Assembly (NCBI RefSeq): GCF_001543205.1
Contig: NZ_CP014162.1
Span: 806,001 to 870,000 of the forward strand
From: Aerococcus urinaeequi
GTDB taxonomy: Bacteria; Bacillota; Bacilli; Lactobacillales; Aerococcaceae
Reading direction: 5' to 3'
Length of the DNA: 64,000 bases
Under the pieces are notes generated by a model. It had not been told where the DNA came from. It searched no databases and was given only the letters and a program-made list of their open reading frames with translations. Positions 27,673-37,239 of the stretch are shown here, piece after piece; within the stretch, counting starts at the first letter, position 1, and each line of letters opens with the position of its first letter. A program made the translations under genes and the position numbers.

Positions 27673-27699
27673 CATTAGCCAGATAGATTCAAGTTTCAC

Positions 27700-27732
27700 G
27701 CTCGCCTTGGATGCCCCTGGGCGAGCTTTTTT
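27700..27732 (+). terminator. Intercistronic terminator between treP and treC
   Basis: GCTCGCC pairs with GGCGAGC and six T follow, 20 bases before the treC start. It should reduce downstream transcription or stabilise the treP message, since treC has no obvious promoter of its own. Confidence 0.7.
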
Positions 27733-27752
27733 CTAAAAAGGAGGAAGACACA

Positions 27753-29423
27753 ATGACAAATGATTTAGGGAAAAAGGTAATATACCAAGTTTATCCAAAG
27801 TCTTTTAACGACACGGATGGGGACGGTTTTGGTGATCTTAGAGGAATCATTGAAAAATTAGACTACCTGGAAACACTAGGTGTCGACATGATTTGGATGA
27901 ACCCCTTCTACCCATCGCCACAAAATGATAACGGATATGACATTTCAGACTACACAGCCATCGACCCACGTTTTGGAACTATGGATGATTTTGAAGAATT
28001 AGTCCGGGAAGGTAAAAAACGCGGTATCGACTTGATGTTGGATATGCCTTTAAACCACTCCTCTACTGAACACGAGTGGTTCCAAAAAGCCCTAGCTGGC
28101 GACGAATACTACCAAGACTTCTATTACATTCGCCCCGCTCAAGAAGACGGGTCTCTGCCAACAAACTGGGAATCTAAATTCGGTGGCCCTGCTTGGGAAC
28201 CATTTGGCGACACTGACAATTACTACATGCACCTCTTCGACGTGACCCAAGCCGACCTAAATTGGCATAATCCAAAAGTGCGTGAAGCCCTATTCGATAT
28301 CATCCGCTTTTGGATTGATAAAGGCGTACATGGCATTCGTTTTGACGTGATGAATGTAATAGGTAAAAGTGAAGTTCTCGAAGATTCAACAGGTGGTCCA
28401 GGTTCTACCCAGGAGAAACGTTTATATACGGATACTGAAAATTCACATGCTTGGATTCGAGAAATGGCTCAATCTACCTTTGGCGATATTGAAGGCTTTG
28501 TCACAGTAGGTGAAATGTCCTCTACAACAGTTGAAGACGGTGTTCGTTATACCAATCCTGAAGAAGACAAATTAGCTATGATCTTCTCCTTCCACCATTT
28601 AAAAGTTGATTACAAAGACGGCGAGAAATGGTCTAAAGTTGATTTCGACTTCCAATCTTTAAAAGACATTTTAAACGAATGGCAAAAAGGCATGTCAGAT
28701 GGCAATGGATGGAATGCCCTATTCTGGAACAACCATGACCAACCACGCGCTAACTCTCGTTTCGGTGACACCGAAAACTATCCATACGAAACAACCACCA
28801 TGCTTGCCCAAACTATTCACATGATGCGTGGTACTCCCTACATCTTTGAAGGGGAAGAAATTGGTATGACAAACCCAGATTTCGACGACATCAACGACTA
28901 CAACGACATCGAAACATTCAACAACTACCAAATCTTATTAGATAAAGGTGTTTCTGAAGAAGAAGCGATGGAAATTATTAAATTTAAGTCCCGCGATACT
29001 AGCCGGACCCCAATGCAATGGGATGATTCAGAAAACGCCGGTTTTACCACTGGTACACCATGGTTGAAAGTAGCTGACAACTACAAAGATATCAACGTGA
29101 AGAAGGAACTTGAATCAGGTAAAATCTTCCCGTATTACCAAAAATTAATTCAATTGCGCCATGAACTACCTATCATCCAAGACGGTGCTTACCACGAATT
29201 ACTAACCGACCACCCGGAAGTATTAGCTTACTACCGAACTTATGGCGACCAAATCTTGTATGTCTTCTCACACTTCTACCCAGGCACCAGTCAAGTTGAC
29301 CTACCAGGAAGCGTTGATTTAACCCGTGACTATGACAAGTTATTAGGTAATGGTGATTTAGATAAAATGACAGCCTCATTCGAGTTAGGACCGTATGAAA
29401 CAGTTGCATTCCTTTCGAAATAG
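27753..29423 (+). CDS. treC: Trehalose-6-phosphate hydrolase (GH13)
   Basis: A cytoplasmic enzyme of 556 residues that splits trehalose 6-phosphate into glucose and glucose 6-phosphate. GH13 motifs are present: the nucleophile Asp in GIRFDV, the acid Glu in VTVGEM and the third acid in NNHDQPR. An AGGAGGAA Shine-Dalgarno precedes the ATG at 27753. Oligo-1,6-glucosidase is related, but the treP neighbour supports this call. Confidence 0.93.
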   Translation: MTNDLGKKVIYQVYPKSFNDTDGDGFGDLRGIIEKLDYLETLGVDMIWMNPFYPSPQNDNGYDISDYTAIDPRFGTMDDFEELVREGKKRGIDLMLDMPLNHSSTEHEWFQKALAGDEYYQDFYYIRPAQEDGSLPTNWESKFGGPAWEPFGDTDNYYMHLFDVTQADLNWHNPKVREALFDIIRFWIDKGVHGIRFDVMNVIGKSEVLEDSTGGPGSTQEKRLYTDTENSHAWIREMAQSTFGDIEGFVTVGEMSSTTVEDGVRYTNPEEDKLAMIFSFHHLKVDYKDGEKWSKVDFDFQSLKDILNEWQKGMSDGNGWNALFWNNHDQPRANSRFGDTENYPYETTTMLAQTIHMMRGTPYIFEGEEIGMTNPDFDDINDYNDIETFNNYQILLDKGVSEEEAMEIIKFKSRDTSRTPMQWDDSENAGFTTGTPWLKVADNYKDINVKKELESGKIFPYYQKLIQLRHELPIIQDGAYHELLTDHPEVLAYYRTYGDQILYVFSHFYPGTSQVDLPGSVDLTRDYDKLLGNGDLDKMTASFELGPYETVAFLSK

Positions 29424-29445
29424 CGTATTTTAGAAATAGATAGAT

Positions 29446-29477
29446 GAAAAAGGAGCTGGATTTCCAGCTCCTTTTCT
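29446..29477 (+). terminator. Rho-independent terminator of the tre operon
   Basis: AAAAGGAGCTGGA pairs with TCCAGCTCCTTTT and T-rich sequence follows. Confidence 0.85.
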
Positions 29478-29517
29478 AGACTACAATTTTCATAAAAATT
29501 AAATAAACAATTCTTTC

Positions 29518-29991
29518 CTACCTACTTTTAATTGTTTTTGGAGGCCAAAACAATAAGTATACCATTATATATAAACATACATTTACAAAGATATTAGAAG
29601 AATTCTGTGTAAAATTATCCATATTATGAATAGTGGCAGTGAGGACAATTACAGCCAAGACAAACTTAAAGTCATGCCAATAAAATATTTTCTCATTCAA
29701 TATATCAAGCACAGCATCTAATTTATTTAACCACTTAAGCAATCTTCTAGATTTATTTTTCTGATTTTTATTATCTTTCGGTTTGCCGAATAGGCTATAA
29801 ACCAATATTATAACCACCCAACAATACATAAATTTCATAAATCTGCTAGAAAAATTTATATTGTCTATAATCATCAAAGTAGTAACAATGGCAATGAATA
29901 GTTTTAGATTGTACCATTGAAACATGCGCTCATGGAGATCCTTGAATTTATGATCAACTTTTTGTGTCAGGTCCTTTAGATATGCTATCAA
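29518..29991 (-). CDS. Small membrane protein with two repeated halves
   Basis: I do not recognise this 157-residue protein. It consists of two similar units (about residues 18-77 and 97-155). Each has an amphipathic start (LHERMFQWYNLK, then LNEKIFYWHDFK), two transmembrane segments and a closing GKPK or PPK motif. An internal duplication is therefore visible. Four transmembrane helices are predicted. The start is TTG at 29991, with GGAGTG six bases upstream. It lies after a lipoprotein gene on the same strand. Confidence 0.65.
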   Translation of the reverse strand: MIAYLKDLTQKVDHKFKDLHERMFQWYNLKLFIAIVTTLMIIDNINFSSRFMKFMYCWVVIILVYSLFGKPKDNKNQKNKSRRLLKWLNKLDAVLDILNEKIFYWHDFKFVLAVIVLTATIHNMDNFTQNSSNIFVNVCLYIMVYLLFWPPKTIKSR

Positions 29992-30029
29992 TAATTACAC
30001 TCCTTCTATAGTAGTTCGCTATCGATTGC

Positions 30030-30635
30030 TTAATTATCTTCCTCATCCATTTTGGTATCTGGTGCTGTCGTAATATCATATTCGTCATAAGGAGAAGCTA
30101 TAAAACGACTAATATCCTCTTTACTCGTATCGACATCAAGATGATTCATACTAATAGTATATATTTGTCCTTCAAAGTATATTAGAGCTGGATTATCTTC
30201 TAGCTGATAGTCTGTTAGGAATGTACCGTATTCATCTGTATTTTCAGATGGATCTAGCATATAGGTATAACCCTCACCCTCAGGATAAACATCGGTCAGT
30301 TGATCACCTATCATGTCGTAAGTTTCTGAAATCGTCTGTTCAAGTTTAATATTCTCTTCGTCTGAAGCGCCAGATAGGAACACAAAGAAACTATCCCCTG
30401 CTGCAATCTTTTCTTTAATTTCATATAGCGCGATAAGCTCAATTCTTGTATCGCTGGCTTTCTCATTTCTTTCGTTAACTGATTGACTACTTGCTTGGCT
30501 ATTACTTGAAGATACTATCGCACTTCCTTCACTGGCAGTAGATGGTGTATTTGCATCATGCTCATTATTACTTGTATTTATACAGCCCGACACTAAAATA
30601 CTTGTCACCAATAATATTGCGTATCTTTTCAACAT
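30030..30635 (-). CDS. Lipoprotein with thioredoxin-like C-terminal part
   Basis: The protein has 201 residues. A lipobox (LVSGC) sets Cys18 as the likely lipidated residue. A Ser/Asn-rich linker (about residues 20-62) leads to a globular domain. The segment KIAAGDSFFVFLSGASDEEN and a following strand and helix pattern resemble thioredoxin-like proteins such as bacteriocin-transport accessory proteins, but the CxxC is absent. Function is unknown, and no bacteriocin genes lie next to it. Confidence 0.7.
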   Translation of the reverse strand: MLKRYAILLVTSILVSGCINTSNNEHDANTPSTASEGSAIVSSSNSQASSQSVNERNEKASDTRIELIALYEIKEKIAAGDSFFVFLSGASDEENIKLEQTISETYDMIGDQLTDVYPEGEGYTYMLDPSENTDEYGTFLTDYQLEDNPALIYFEGQIYTISMNHLDVDTSKEDISRFIASPYDEYDITTAPDTKMDEEDN

Positions 30636-30719
30636 GAAATCGCTCCCTTTTCTTTATTGTACCAGTAAAAACACCATTTTCTTTGTCATAACTAAAAATC
30701 CAATACCTAGAAATGAAAC

Positions 30720-30763
30720 AAAAAATGCCCTCAATCAACCATATATGGTTGATTGAGGGCGCT
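30720..30763 (-). terminator. Rho-independent terminator after treR
   Basis: A 17-bp perfect palindromic stem (GCCCTCAATCAACCATA and its complement, 30728-30761) is followed on the minus strand by ATTTTTTG. Confidence 0.9.
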
Positions 30764-30793
30764 TTATTAATTATTTAAATACAATCATATTGA

Positions 30794-31510
30794 TTAATGA
30801 GCTGTCCGCCGTGCAAATTCTGCAAATCTAAATTTGTCGATCCGGTGGTGGGATGAGGTATATTGAAAAAAGGTGGCATCTTCTAAGTATACATGGCTGT
30901 TGACCTGGATGATAAAATCATCTGGGCCAAGGACCATGTGCTTTTGATCGATACGGTCTGCCTTTTTGGCCACAATTTCCTTATTGGCAAAGGATATTTG
31001 TAAGTCCAATTCTTGTTCGAAGTATTGATAAATGGATACTTCCGCAATTTCATCTGGCACCCCATCTTGGATAACGGAAACGCGGAGGTAGTCGTGGTCA
31101 ACAATGACCGTTTCCCCTTCCATTTCACGGGCCCGAATCAAGTGGATGAAGGGTTCGCCCGCTTCAACACCGTCTTCACCGACGAGAAAGTCAGGTGCCG
31201 CTACCCGTTTATTACTCAAAACTTGGGTTGCAGTTTGGAAGTGTTGGGATTCTTGCAATTCCTTGTAGGAAGTTAAACCGGATATAGGAAAAGAAAAACG
31301 GGCAAAGTCTAGGACGATAGCCCCTTTACCTTGTTTCTTCTGGATAAAACCGGTGTCTTCCAATCTTTTCTGCGCTTTTCGAATGGTTTCGCGCGATACG
31401 TCGTACGTCTTGGCCAGGTCATTTTCACTCGGAAGTAACCGGCCTACAGGGTAGATGCCCTGGTGGATTTTATTTTGAATGTCAGCGGAAATAAATTCGA
31501 ACTTGTACAT
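30794..31510 (-). CDS. treR: GntR/HutC-family trehalose operon repressor
   Basis: The protein has 238 residues. The N-terminal winged helix (residues 5-70) includes LLPSENDLAKTYDVSRETIRKA, and a UTRA ligand domain follows. The FPISGLTSYKELQE linker is typical of TreR. It should bind the palindrome at the treP promoter and release it on trehalose 6-phosphate. The start is the ATG at 31510 with an AGGTG upstream; an in-frame GTG nine bases earlier lacks a site. Confidence 0.88.
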   Translation of the reverse strand: MYKFEFISADIQNKIHQGIYPVGRLLPSENDLAKTYDVSRETIRKAQKRLEDTGFIQKKQGKGAIVLDFARFSFPISGLTSYKELQESQHFQTATQVLSNKRVAAPDFLVGEDGVEAGEPFIHLIRAREMEGETVIVDHDYLRVSVIQDGVPDEIAEVSIYQYFEQELDLQISFANKEIVAKKADRIDQKHMVLGPDDFIIQVNSHVYLEDATFFQYTSSHHRIDKFRFAEFARRTAH

Positions 31511-31561
31511 TTCCGTCACCTACTTATCTAGCTTAATTTTGTGTGTCCTTTTCGCTAGAAG

Positions 31562-32557
31562 TTAATCCAGCATGTCTAGGTATTGATGGTATTTGTCTTC
31601 GCCAAATAGGGTTGAAATCACGTGGGCTTTATAAGCTTCAATATCGATATCCATTGCGATGTAGACATTTTTTGGTCGGTCAGTACGCTCCTCAAAGTCA
31701 ATGACGGTCTGTCCGTAAGTATACTCACCTTTAGTTTCAATGACCAAGTTAGTATGGTAGACTTCGGTCAAAATTTCTGGGTGCAGATAGCCAACAACTG
31801 CTACTAGGTCATGGATAACGATCCCAATTTTGCCTTCATTTTCAAATGAGTTCAGGACATAATCGTCGAACATTTCACGAATCATGCCGCCTAGTTCACC
31901 GCCTGCTTGACGGATAAATTCTAAGTCGTTCATATCTAAGAGGGACGGTCTCGTCACGTCTAAACCAACCATTGTAATCGGAACAGATTCGCCCAAGGCT
32001 TGATAGACGATATCGACTGAAACGGGGTCAAACCAGTAGTTAAATTCCGCTACCGGGTTCGTGTTCCCGTCAAAAGCAGCCCCACCCATAGACATGATTG
32101 ACCGGACTTGTTTCATGGTCGCTAAGTCTTTTTCAACGGCCAAAGCAATATTCGTTAGTGGTCCTAAGGTAATTAGGTCGATTTCACCAGGATGTGCTTT
32201 AACTTGCTCAAGAATGAAGTCAACTGCATGTTGGTCTTGAATCAAACTTTCATCATAGGGGAAATCAACGCCACCCATTCCGTTCGATCCATGGATATTC
32301 CCAGTCGCATTCTCTCTTGGTGGTTTGTTCTCTTTTAAAGAGGTATAATCGTTGTCAGCGCCCGGATAGATCTTCACGCGACCATCGAAATAAGTAGATA
32401 CCCGAACCGCATTCGTAGTGGTCATATCCAATCCCTTATTCCCGGCAACCGTGGTGAAACCTAAAATTTCCAAGCTATCGTCCGACAAGGCGGTCATCAA
32501 GGCCGCCGCATCGTCAATTCCTGGGTCCGTATCAATAATTACCTTACGTTTATCCAT
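31562..32557 (-). CDS. Inosine-uridine-preferring nucleoside hydrolase
   Basis: The protein has 331 residues and carries the Ca2+-binding DTDPGIDD signature at 9-16. The conserved AEFNYWFDP segment, which binds ribose, lies near residue 170. It hydrolyses the N-glycosidic bond of ribonucleosides for salvage. The gene ends 51 bases before treR on the same strand with no hairpin between, so co-transcription is possible. AGGAGG precedes the ATG. Confidence 0.9.
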   Translation of the reverse strand: MDKRKVIIDTDPGIDDAAALMTALSDDSLEILGFTTVAGNKGLDMTTTNAVRVSTYFDGRVKIYPGADNDYTSLKENKPPRENATGNIHGSNGMGGVDFPYDESLIQDQHAVDFILEQVKAHPGEIDLITLGPLTNIALAVEKDLATMKQVRSIMSMGGAAFDGNTNPVAEFNYWFDPVSVDIVYQALGESVPITMVGLDVTRPSLLDMNDLEFIRQAGGELGGMIREMFDDYVLNSFENEGKIGIVIHDLVAVVGYLHPEILTEVYHTNLVIETKGEYTYGQTVIDFEERTDRPKNVYIAMDIDIEAYKAHVISTLFGEDKYHQYLDMLD

Positions 32558-32662
32558 GAAAATTCCTCCTATATCCTATCTGTCTATACAAGTTCATTGT
32601 AACATGTAAGCGGTTTATTTTATAATAATATTATTTTGGAAACAGGATCTCGTGTCGTTAAT

Positions 32663-33514
32663 CTAACGATTTTGTTTAAATTGTGCTACTACTTGAATAT
32701 GAGTAGATAATGCTTTTAAGATCTTCTCTAACGCTTCTAAGTCACCAATCATATTACTTGGGTCTGCTTCAATAAAGAAGCCGTAACGGAAGGGTTTCAT
32801 TGGAATTGGACGGGCATTTAACCCCTCCAAGTTAATGCGATAAACATCTAATACTTGTAGTAATTTTGCTAAAGCACCTGGTTCATGCGGTGTTTCAATA
32901 TATAACATTAATTTATCATGGTTATTGGTCATATCAATATGGTCGTAACGCTCAAATACTAAAAAGCGTGTCATGTTACCAGCTTCATCATAAGCTGCTG
33001 GTTCTAAAGCTTGCAAGCCGTGTAATTCACCTGCTCGCGGACTAGCAATTGCTGCGATAGTAAGGTCATTCTCTTGGACAATAAATTCCGCTGAAACAGC
33101 GGTATCAATGTAAGCTACAGGATCCATATTAGGATAGCGGTCGAATAATAATTTACACTGTGACAGGGCTTCTGGATGAGAGTAGACCTTTTCCACTTTT
33201 TGAATATCAGCACCAGGCAAGCCCCATAGAACATGGTTAACCGGTTGGTAATGTTCATATTTTGCTAGGACAGGTTGGTAACGGATAATATCCATTGTTC
33301 GAGCAATTAACCCTGTTGTCGAATTCTCAATTGGCATGACAATTCGGTCTACTTTTTCAGCCACTAAGTCATCTACCATAGGTTGAAAGTCGTCATAGGA
33401 AATGATTTCCAATCGCTCATCGTCAATTTCTACATGCAATTGTTCATTTACAAAGGCAATTGTTGCTGCCTCACTATAAGCCCCCGGTATGCCTTGATAA
33501 CCAATTCTCATCAT
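32663..33514 (-). CDS. pheA: Prephenate dehydratase
   Basis: The protein has 283 residues. The catalytic domain has IGYQGIPGAYSEAA at the start and the TRF motif at 182-184. A C-terminal ACT domain (about 195-275, with HEPGALAKLL) senses phenylalanine. It converts prephenate to phenylpyruvate. The gene stands alone, without chorismate mutase or other aro genes beside it. AAGGGTG precedes two adjacent ATG codons and either could be used. Confidence 0.93.
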   Translation of the reverse strand: MMRIGYQGIPGAYSEAATIAFVNEQLHVEIDDERLEIISYDDFQPMVDDLVAEKVDRIVMPIENSTTGLIARTMDIIRYQPVLAKYEHYQPVNHVLWGLPGADIQKVEKVYSHPEALSQCKLLFDRYPNMDPVAYIDTAVSAEFIVQENDLTIAAIASPRAGELHGLQALEPAAYDEAGNMTRFLVFERYDHIDMTNNHDKLMLYIETPHEPGALAKLLQVLDVYRINLEGLNARPIPMKPFRYGFFIEADPSNMIGDLEALEKILKALSTHIQVVAQFKQNR

Positions 33515-33585
33515 TATTTCACCCTTCTTTTTGAAATCTCATATTTATAAGTGTACCAGTTTCAACTGCTAATGTCATTCTGGAT

Positions 33586-33634
33586 AAAACAAAAAAAACC
33601 CCCAACTACTATTACGCATAGCAATTGGAGGCAT
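33586..33634 (-). terminator. Rho-independent terminator
   Basis: On the minus strand CCTCCAATTGCTA pairs with TAGTAGTTGGGGG and eight T follow. It ends the small gene at 33646. Confidence 0.85.
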
Positions 33635-33645
33635 TTATTTTCGAT

Positions 33646-33924
33646 TTATTTTGTAAATGATTTTGCTTGGCCTACAGCATAGTCGTAAGCATCTGCTGCT
33701 GAATCTTTTACACGGTCACCGAATGAGCGGTTTGGTAAAAATGATACATCATCAGCACGACGAGCTAAGTCACGACCTGTATGGCGTAATTGGCGACCAG
33801 CATCATCGATGAAATCACTGACTACTGAGTTTTTATCTTCTTGGTATAATGCGACAGCGGCAATACCTGCGATTGCAGCAATTGCACCTAAAGCAATTAA
33901 ACCTTTTTTAGTTGATTGTTCCAT
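33646..33924 (-). CDS. Small YtxH-like membrane-anchored protein
   Basis: The protein has 92 residues. One N-terminal transmembrane segment (GLIALGAIAAIAGIAAVAL) is followed by a charged helical tail (DDAGRQLRHTGRDLARRADD) and a C-terminal amphipathic part. The shape is that of YtxH/general-stress-type proteins, but the match is loose. The ATG at 33924 has GGGGAGTG upstream. It is a monocistronic gene next to the clpC operon. Confidence 0.7.
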   Translation of the reverse strand: MEQSTKKGLIALGAIAAIAGIAAVALYQEDKNSVVSDFIDDAGRQLRHTGRDLARRADDVSFLPNRSFGDRVKDSAADAYDYAVGQAKSFTK

Positions 33925-34086
33925 GATATCACTCCCCATAATTATTATATACATTATAGCATATCCACTACACCAGCGAAAATAATATGGTTACTGGTCA
34001 AGCCAGTAAATTAGGCTAAATATCATACCTTTTTGGTGGCTACCCCTAATTCACGTTCATCAGGAGACATTCCAAAAGTATATAAG

Positions 34087-34118
34087 AAAGCGGACTGTAT
34101 CAACGTTACAGTCCGCTT
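34087..34118 (-). terminator. Rho-independent terminator of ctsR-clpC
   Basis: AAGCGGACTGTA and TACAGTCCGCTT form a 12-bp perfect stem; TCTTATAT follows on the minus strand. Confidence 0.8.
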
Positions 34119-34139
34119 CATACGACTTGTTGTGAAAGC

Positions 34140-36677
34140 TTATTGACCTGCGCTAATCAAGTCTTTGACGTCGTTGCTTTCTTCTTGGCCATCTGGGTGT
34201 TTTACACGGATGTATAATTCACCTTGGCGGGCACCGACTGTGACAACGTCGCCTTCGCTTATTTTATCAGCGATTAACATTTCAGCGATTGGATCTTCAA
34301 CTTTTTGCTGGATTACACGGCGTAATGGACGTGCACCGTACTCTTTATCAAAGCCTTTACTTGCAATTTCTTTATTAGCGCCTTGTGTCACCCGTAGTTT
34401 CACACCTTGCTCTGCTAATAATTTGGTTAAGGCTGTAGTAAATTTCTGTACGATTTCAACGATTTGCTCTTCCGCTAATGTATGGAAGACGATGATTTCA
34501 TCCACACGGTTTAAGAATTCTGGCCTGAAGGCAGACTTCAATTCTTTACGGATACGGCTATCCATTTCTTCATGACTATCTGTGGCTTGTTTGGCACCGA
34601 ATCCGACGTTTTTATCGTCACGGATGGCAGTTGCCCCCAAGTTAGACGTCATAATCATGACTGTGTTACGGAAGTCTACTTTACGGCCTTTAGAGTCTGT
34701 AATATAACCATCATCCAAGACTTGTAGTAGCATATTGAAGACATCCGGGTGGGCTTTTTCAATTTCATCGAATAATACAACTGAGTATGGGTGTTGACGA
34801 ACTTGTTCGGTCAACTGACCACCTTCATCGTAGCCAACGTAACCTGGCGCTGACCCAATCATACGACTCGTTGAGTATTTTTCCATGTATTCAGACATAT
34901 CTAAACGGATGATGTTGTTATCTGAACCAAACATCTCACCAGCTAGCGCTTTAGCTAACTCTGTCTTACCAACACCTGTTGGCCCAAGGAACATAAATGA
35001 ACCAATTGGACGGTTTGGATCTTTAATGCCAGATCGTGCACGACGAACTGCACGAGCAACACTTCTCACTGCTTCGTCTTGCCCTTTAACACGTTTGTGT
35101 AAATGGTCTTCTAGATTGATCAGCTGTTGGTTTTCTGTTTGGGTAAGCTGTTGCATTGGCACACCTGTCCACATAGCAACAATATCCGCTACGTTTTGGC
35201 TGTCAATTTCAATATCAAACGGCTCATCTTGAACAACTTGTGGGTTATTTTGTAGGGCGAATAATTCTTGACTTAAACGTTGTTGTTGTTGGTGAACACC
35301 TGCTGCTTTTTCAAATTCTTGGGTATTCACATAGTGTTTCTTCAATTCTTCTAAATCAGTTAATTGCTTACGAATGCCTACAATGGTTTGTTGGGTTGTA
35401 TCTTTATCACCATTGTCTAAACGCGCTGTTGCTGCAGCCTCATCCATAATATCAATCGCTTTATCTGGTAAGAAACGATCAGCAATATAACGGTTACCTA
35501 GACGAACAGCAGCTTCAATAGCTTCATCTTTAATCGTCACTCGATGGAATTTTTCATAATCTTTTCGGATACCTTTAAGAATTTCAATAGCATCCGCTTC
35601 GCTTGGTTCATCAACTAGGACTTTGGCGAAACGACGTTCTAAAGCGGCATCTTTTTCGATATATTTTTGGTACTCATTTAAGGTTGTAGCACCAATCACT
35701 TGTAGGTGACCACGGGCTAAAGCTGGTTTCATCAGGTTGGAAGCATCAATAGCCCCTTCTGCTGCTCCGGCACCGATTAAGCTATGTAATTCGTCAATAA
35801 ATAAGATGACGTTACCAGCTTTTTCCGTTTCTTCAATTAAGTTTTTCACGCGGTCTTCAAATTCCCCACGGTATTTAGTACCTGCAACAAGGGAACCTAC
35901 ATCAAGTGATACTACACGTTTGTTGGCTAGGGTAGAAACAACATCATTGTTAGCAACGGCAATAGCAACTGCTTCAGCGATGGCTGTTTTCCCAACACCT
36001 GGTTCTCCTACTAATACAGGGTTATTTTTAGTTCGACGGCTAAGGACTTGCATGATGCGACGTAATTCTTTCTTACGGCCGATCACTGGGTCTAATTGCC
36101 CATTACGCGCTTGCTCAGTTAGGTCTCTAGTTAGTGAGTCTAAGGTTGGCGTTGCACTTTGTGGGCGTTTGCTGCCGCGGTTTGATGGTTTATTATTATT
36201 CTCGTTGCTGCGGTTGCGCACTGGGGGACGCTGGCCAATTGAACGGTAGATGTCTTTACGTAATTTCTCGATATCCACGTCCAAGTTTTTCAGGATTCGA
36301 ACAGCTAGTACTTGGTCAGCGATTAAAGATAGCAAAATGTGCTCTGTGCCGACTAAAGTGACTTGTTGGCGTTGCGCTTCTTCACCTGCAATATATAAAA
36401 CTTTTCTTGAACGCGGTGAATACACCACGCGATTCAAGTCTACGGGGGCGTCTTGGGCTTCATCCTTACCGTATCCGATGACAAATTCAACTTCTTCTTT
36501 CACAGCCTCGTAACTTGGCAAGTGGTCAACTAACACGTTATGCGCAACACCCTCGGGCTCACGGTAAAGTCCTAGCAGCAAATGTTCTGTTCCAATGGCT
36601 TTATGACGAAATTGTTTGGCTTCTTCGGCAGCGTACAATAAGGCCTGTTTTGCTTTCTCTGTATAAATTTCGTTCAT
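34140..36677 (-). CDS. clpC: ATP-dependent Clp protease ATP-binding subunit ClpC
   Basis: The protein has 845 residues. A double Clp-N domain (to about 145) and a glycine/asparagine-rich linker precede AAA-1 (Walker A GEPGVGKT at 224-231). A UVR-type coiled middle domain and AAA-2 (GPTGVGKT, LFDEIEKAHPD) follow. It unfolds substrates for ClpP in protein quality control. It is co-transcribed with ctsR, and the mcsA and mcsB genes usual in Bacillus are absent. Confidence 0.96.
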   Translation of the reverse strand: MNEIYTEKAKQALLYAAEEAKQFRHKAIGTEHLLLGLYREPEGVAHNVLVDHLPSYEAVKEEVEFVIGYGKDEAQDAPVDLNRVVYSPRSRKVLYIAGEEAQRQQVTLVGTEHILLSLIADQVLAVRILKNLDVDIEKLRKDIYRSIGQRPPVRNRSNENNNKPSNRGSKRPQSATPTLDSLTRDLTEQARNGQLDPVIGRKKELRRIMQVLSRRTKNNPVLVGEPGVGKTAIAEAVAIAVANNDVVSTLANKRVVSLDVGSLVAGTKYRGEFEDRVKNLIEETEKAGNVILFIDELHSLIGAGAAEGAIDASNLMKPALARGHLQVIGATTLNEYQKYIEKDAALERRFAKVLVDEPSEADAIEILKGIRKDYEKFHRVTIKDEAIEAAVRLGNRYIADRFLPDKAIDIMDEAAATARLDNGDKDTTQQTIVGIRKQLTDLEELKKHYVNTQEFEKAAGVHQQQQRLSQELFALQNNPQVVQDEPFDIEIDSQNVADIVAMWTGVPMQQLTQTENQQLINLEDHLHKRVKGQDEAVRSVARAVRRARSGIKDPNRPIGSFMFLGPTGVGKTELAKALAGEMFGSDNNIIRLDMSEYMEKYSTSRMIGSAPGYVGYDEGGQLTEQVRQHPYSVVLFDEIEKAHPDVFNMLLQVLDDGYITDSKGRKVDFRNTVMIMTSNLGATAIRDDKNVGFGAKQATDSHEEMDSRIRKELKSAFRPEFLNRVDEIIVFHTLAEEQIVEIVQKFTTALTKLLAEQGVKLRVTQGANKEIASKGFDKEYGARPLRRVIQQKVEDPIAEMLIADKISEGDVVTVGARQGELYIRVKHPDGQEESNDVKDLISAGQ

Positions 36678-36694
36678 AAGGTCCTCCTATCTGG

Positions 36695-37153
36695 TTACCT
36701 ATATTTCAGCTTCACAAGCATCGATCTTAATATTAAGGACCGAACTTCATCAGCGTTAACAATTTTGCCTAGGGCATCCTTGTCGACTGCTGAGTGCATG
36801 ATTTGCGCTTCATTTTCGGTAACAATCTCGTTGACTAATAAATTTTGAATGATGGCAGTAGCATCTCGTAATGTCGTTTTTTGGTGGACAAGGTCAACCA
36901 TAGCATCAATTAAATCTGCTTCTTCGACAATTTCCAATTTCATAATACGGATATAGCCACCCCCACCACGTTTACTTTCTACAATATAACCCTTTTGAGG
37001 GGTAAATCGCGTGTTAATCACGTAATTAATTTGGGATGGGACACATTGAAATTGGTCTGCGATCTCACTACGACTAATCTCAACATGCTCTTCTTGTTGT
37101 AAGATTTGCTTTAAATAAGATTCAATAATATCAGACATATTTCTATTTTTCAT
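36695..37153 (-). CDS. ctsR: Transcriptional repressor of class III stress genes
   Basis: The protein has about 152 residues and begins MKNRNMSDIIESYLK. It contains a helix-turn-helix and the RGGGGYIRI wing, whose Arg62 contacts DNA. It represses clp genes and is inactivated by heat. The ATG at 37153 has GAGGTG six bases upstream. Its own operator lies just upstream, so the operon is autoregulated. Confidence 0.95.
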   Translation of the reverse strand: MKNRNMSDIIESYLKQILQQEEHVEISRSEIADQFQCVPSQINYVINTRFTPQKGYIVESKRGGGGYIRIMKLEIVEEADLIDAMVDLVHQKTTLRDATAIIQNLLVNEIVTENEAQIMHSAVDKDALGKIVNADEVRSLILRSMLVKLKYR

Positions 37154-37180
37154 ATTCATCACCTCAAGCCTGATTCTTAT

Positions 37181-37197
37181 TTTGACTAACTTTGACT
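37181..37197 (-). promoter_or_regulatory. CtsR operator
   Basis: On the minus strand AGTCAAA-GTT-AGTCAAA is the tandem heptad bound by CtsR (spacing three). It lies just downstream of the likely promoter. A partial second pair, AGTCAAATAGTCAA, is found on the plus strand near 37220. Confidence 0.85.
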
Positions 37198-37206
37198 AAT
37201 TAACCA

Positions 37207-37236
37207 TATCATACGATAACCGCAGTCAAATAGTCA
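37207..37236 (-). promoter_or_regulatory. Promoter of ctsR-clpC
   Basis: On the minus strand TTGACT and TATGAT are 18 bases apart. The overlapping TTTGACT heptads fit CtsR control. Confidence 0.6.
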
Positions 37237-37239
37237 ATT

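Noticed and set aside
34165-36513. Plus-strand open frames opposite clpC
   Set aside because: All are shadows of a highly conserved minus-strand gene.
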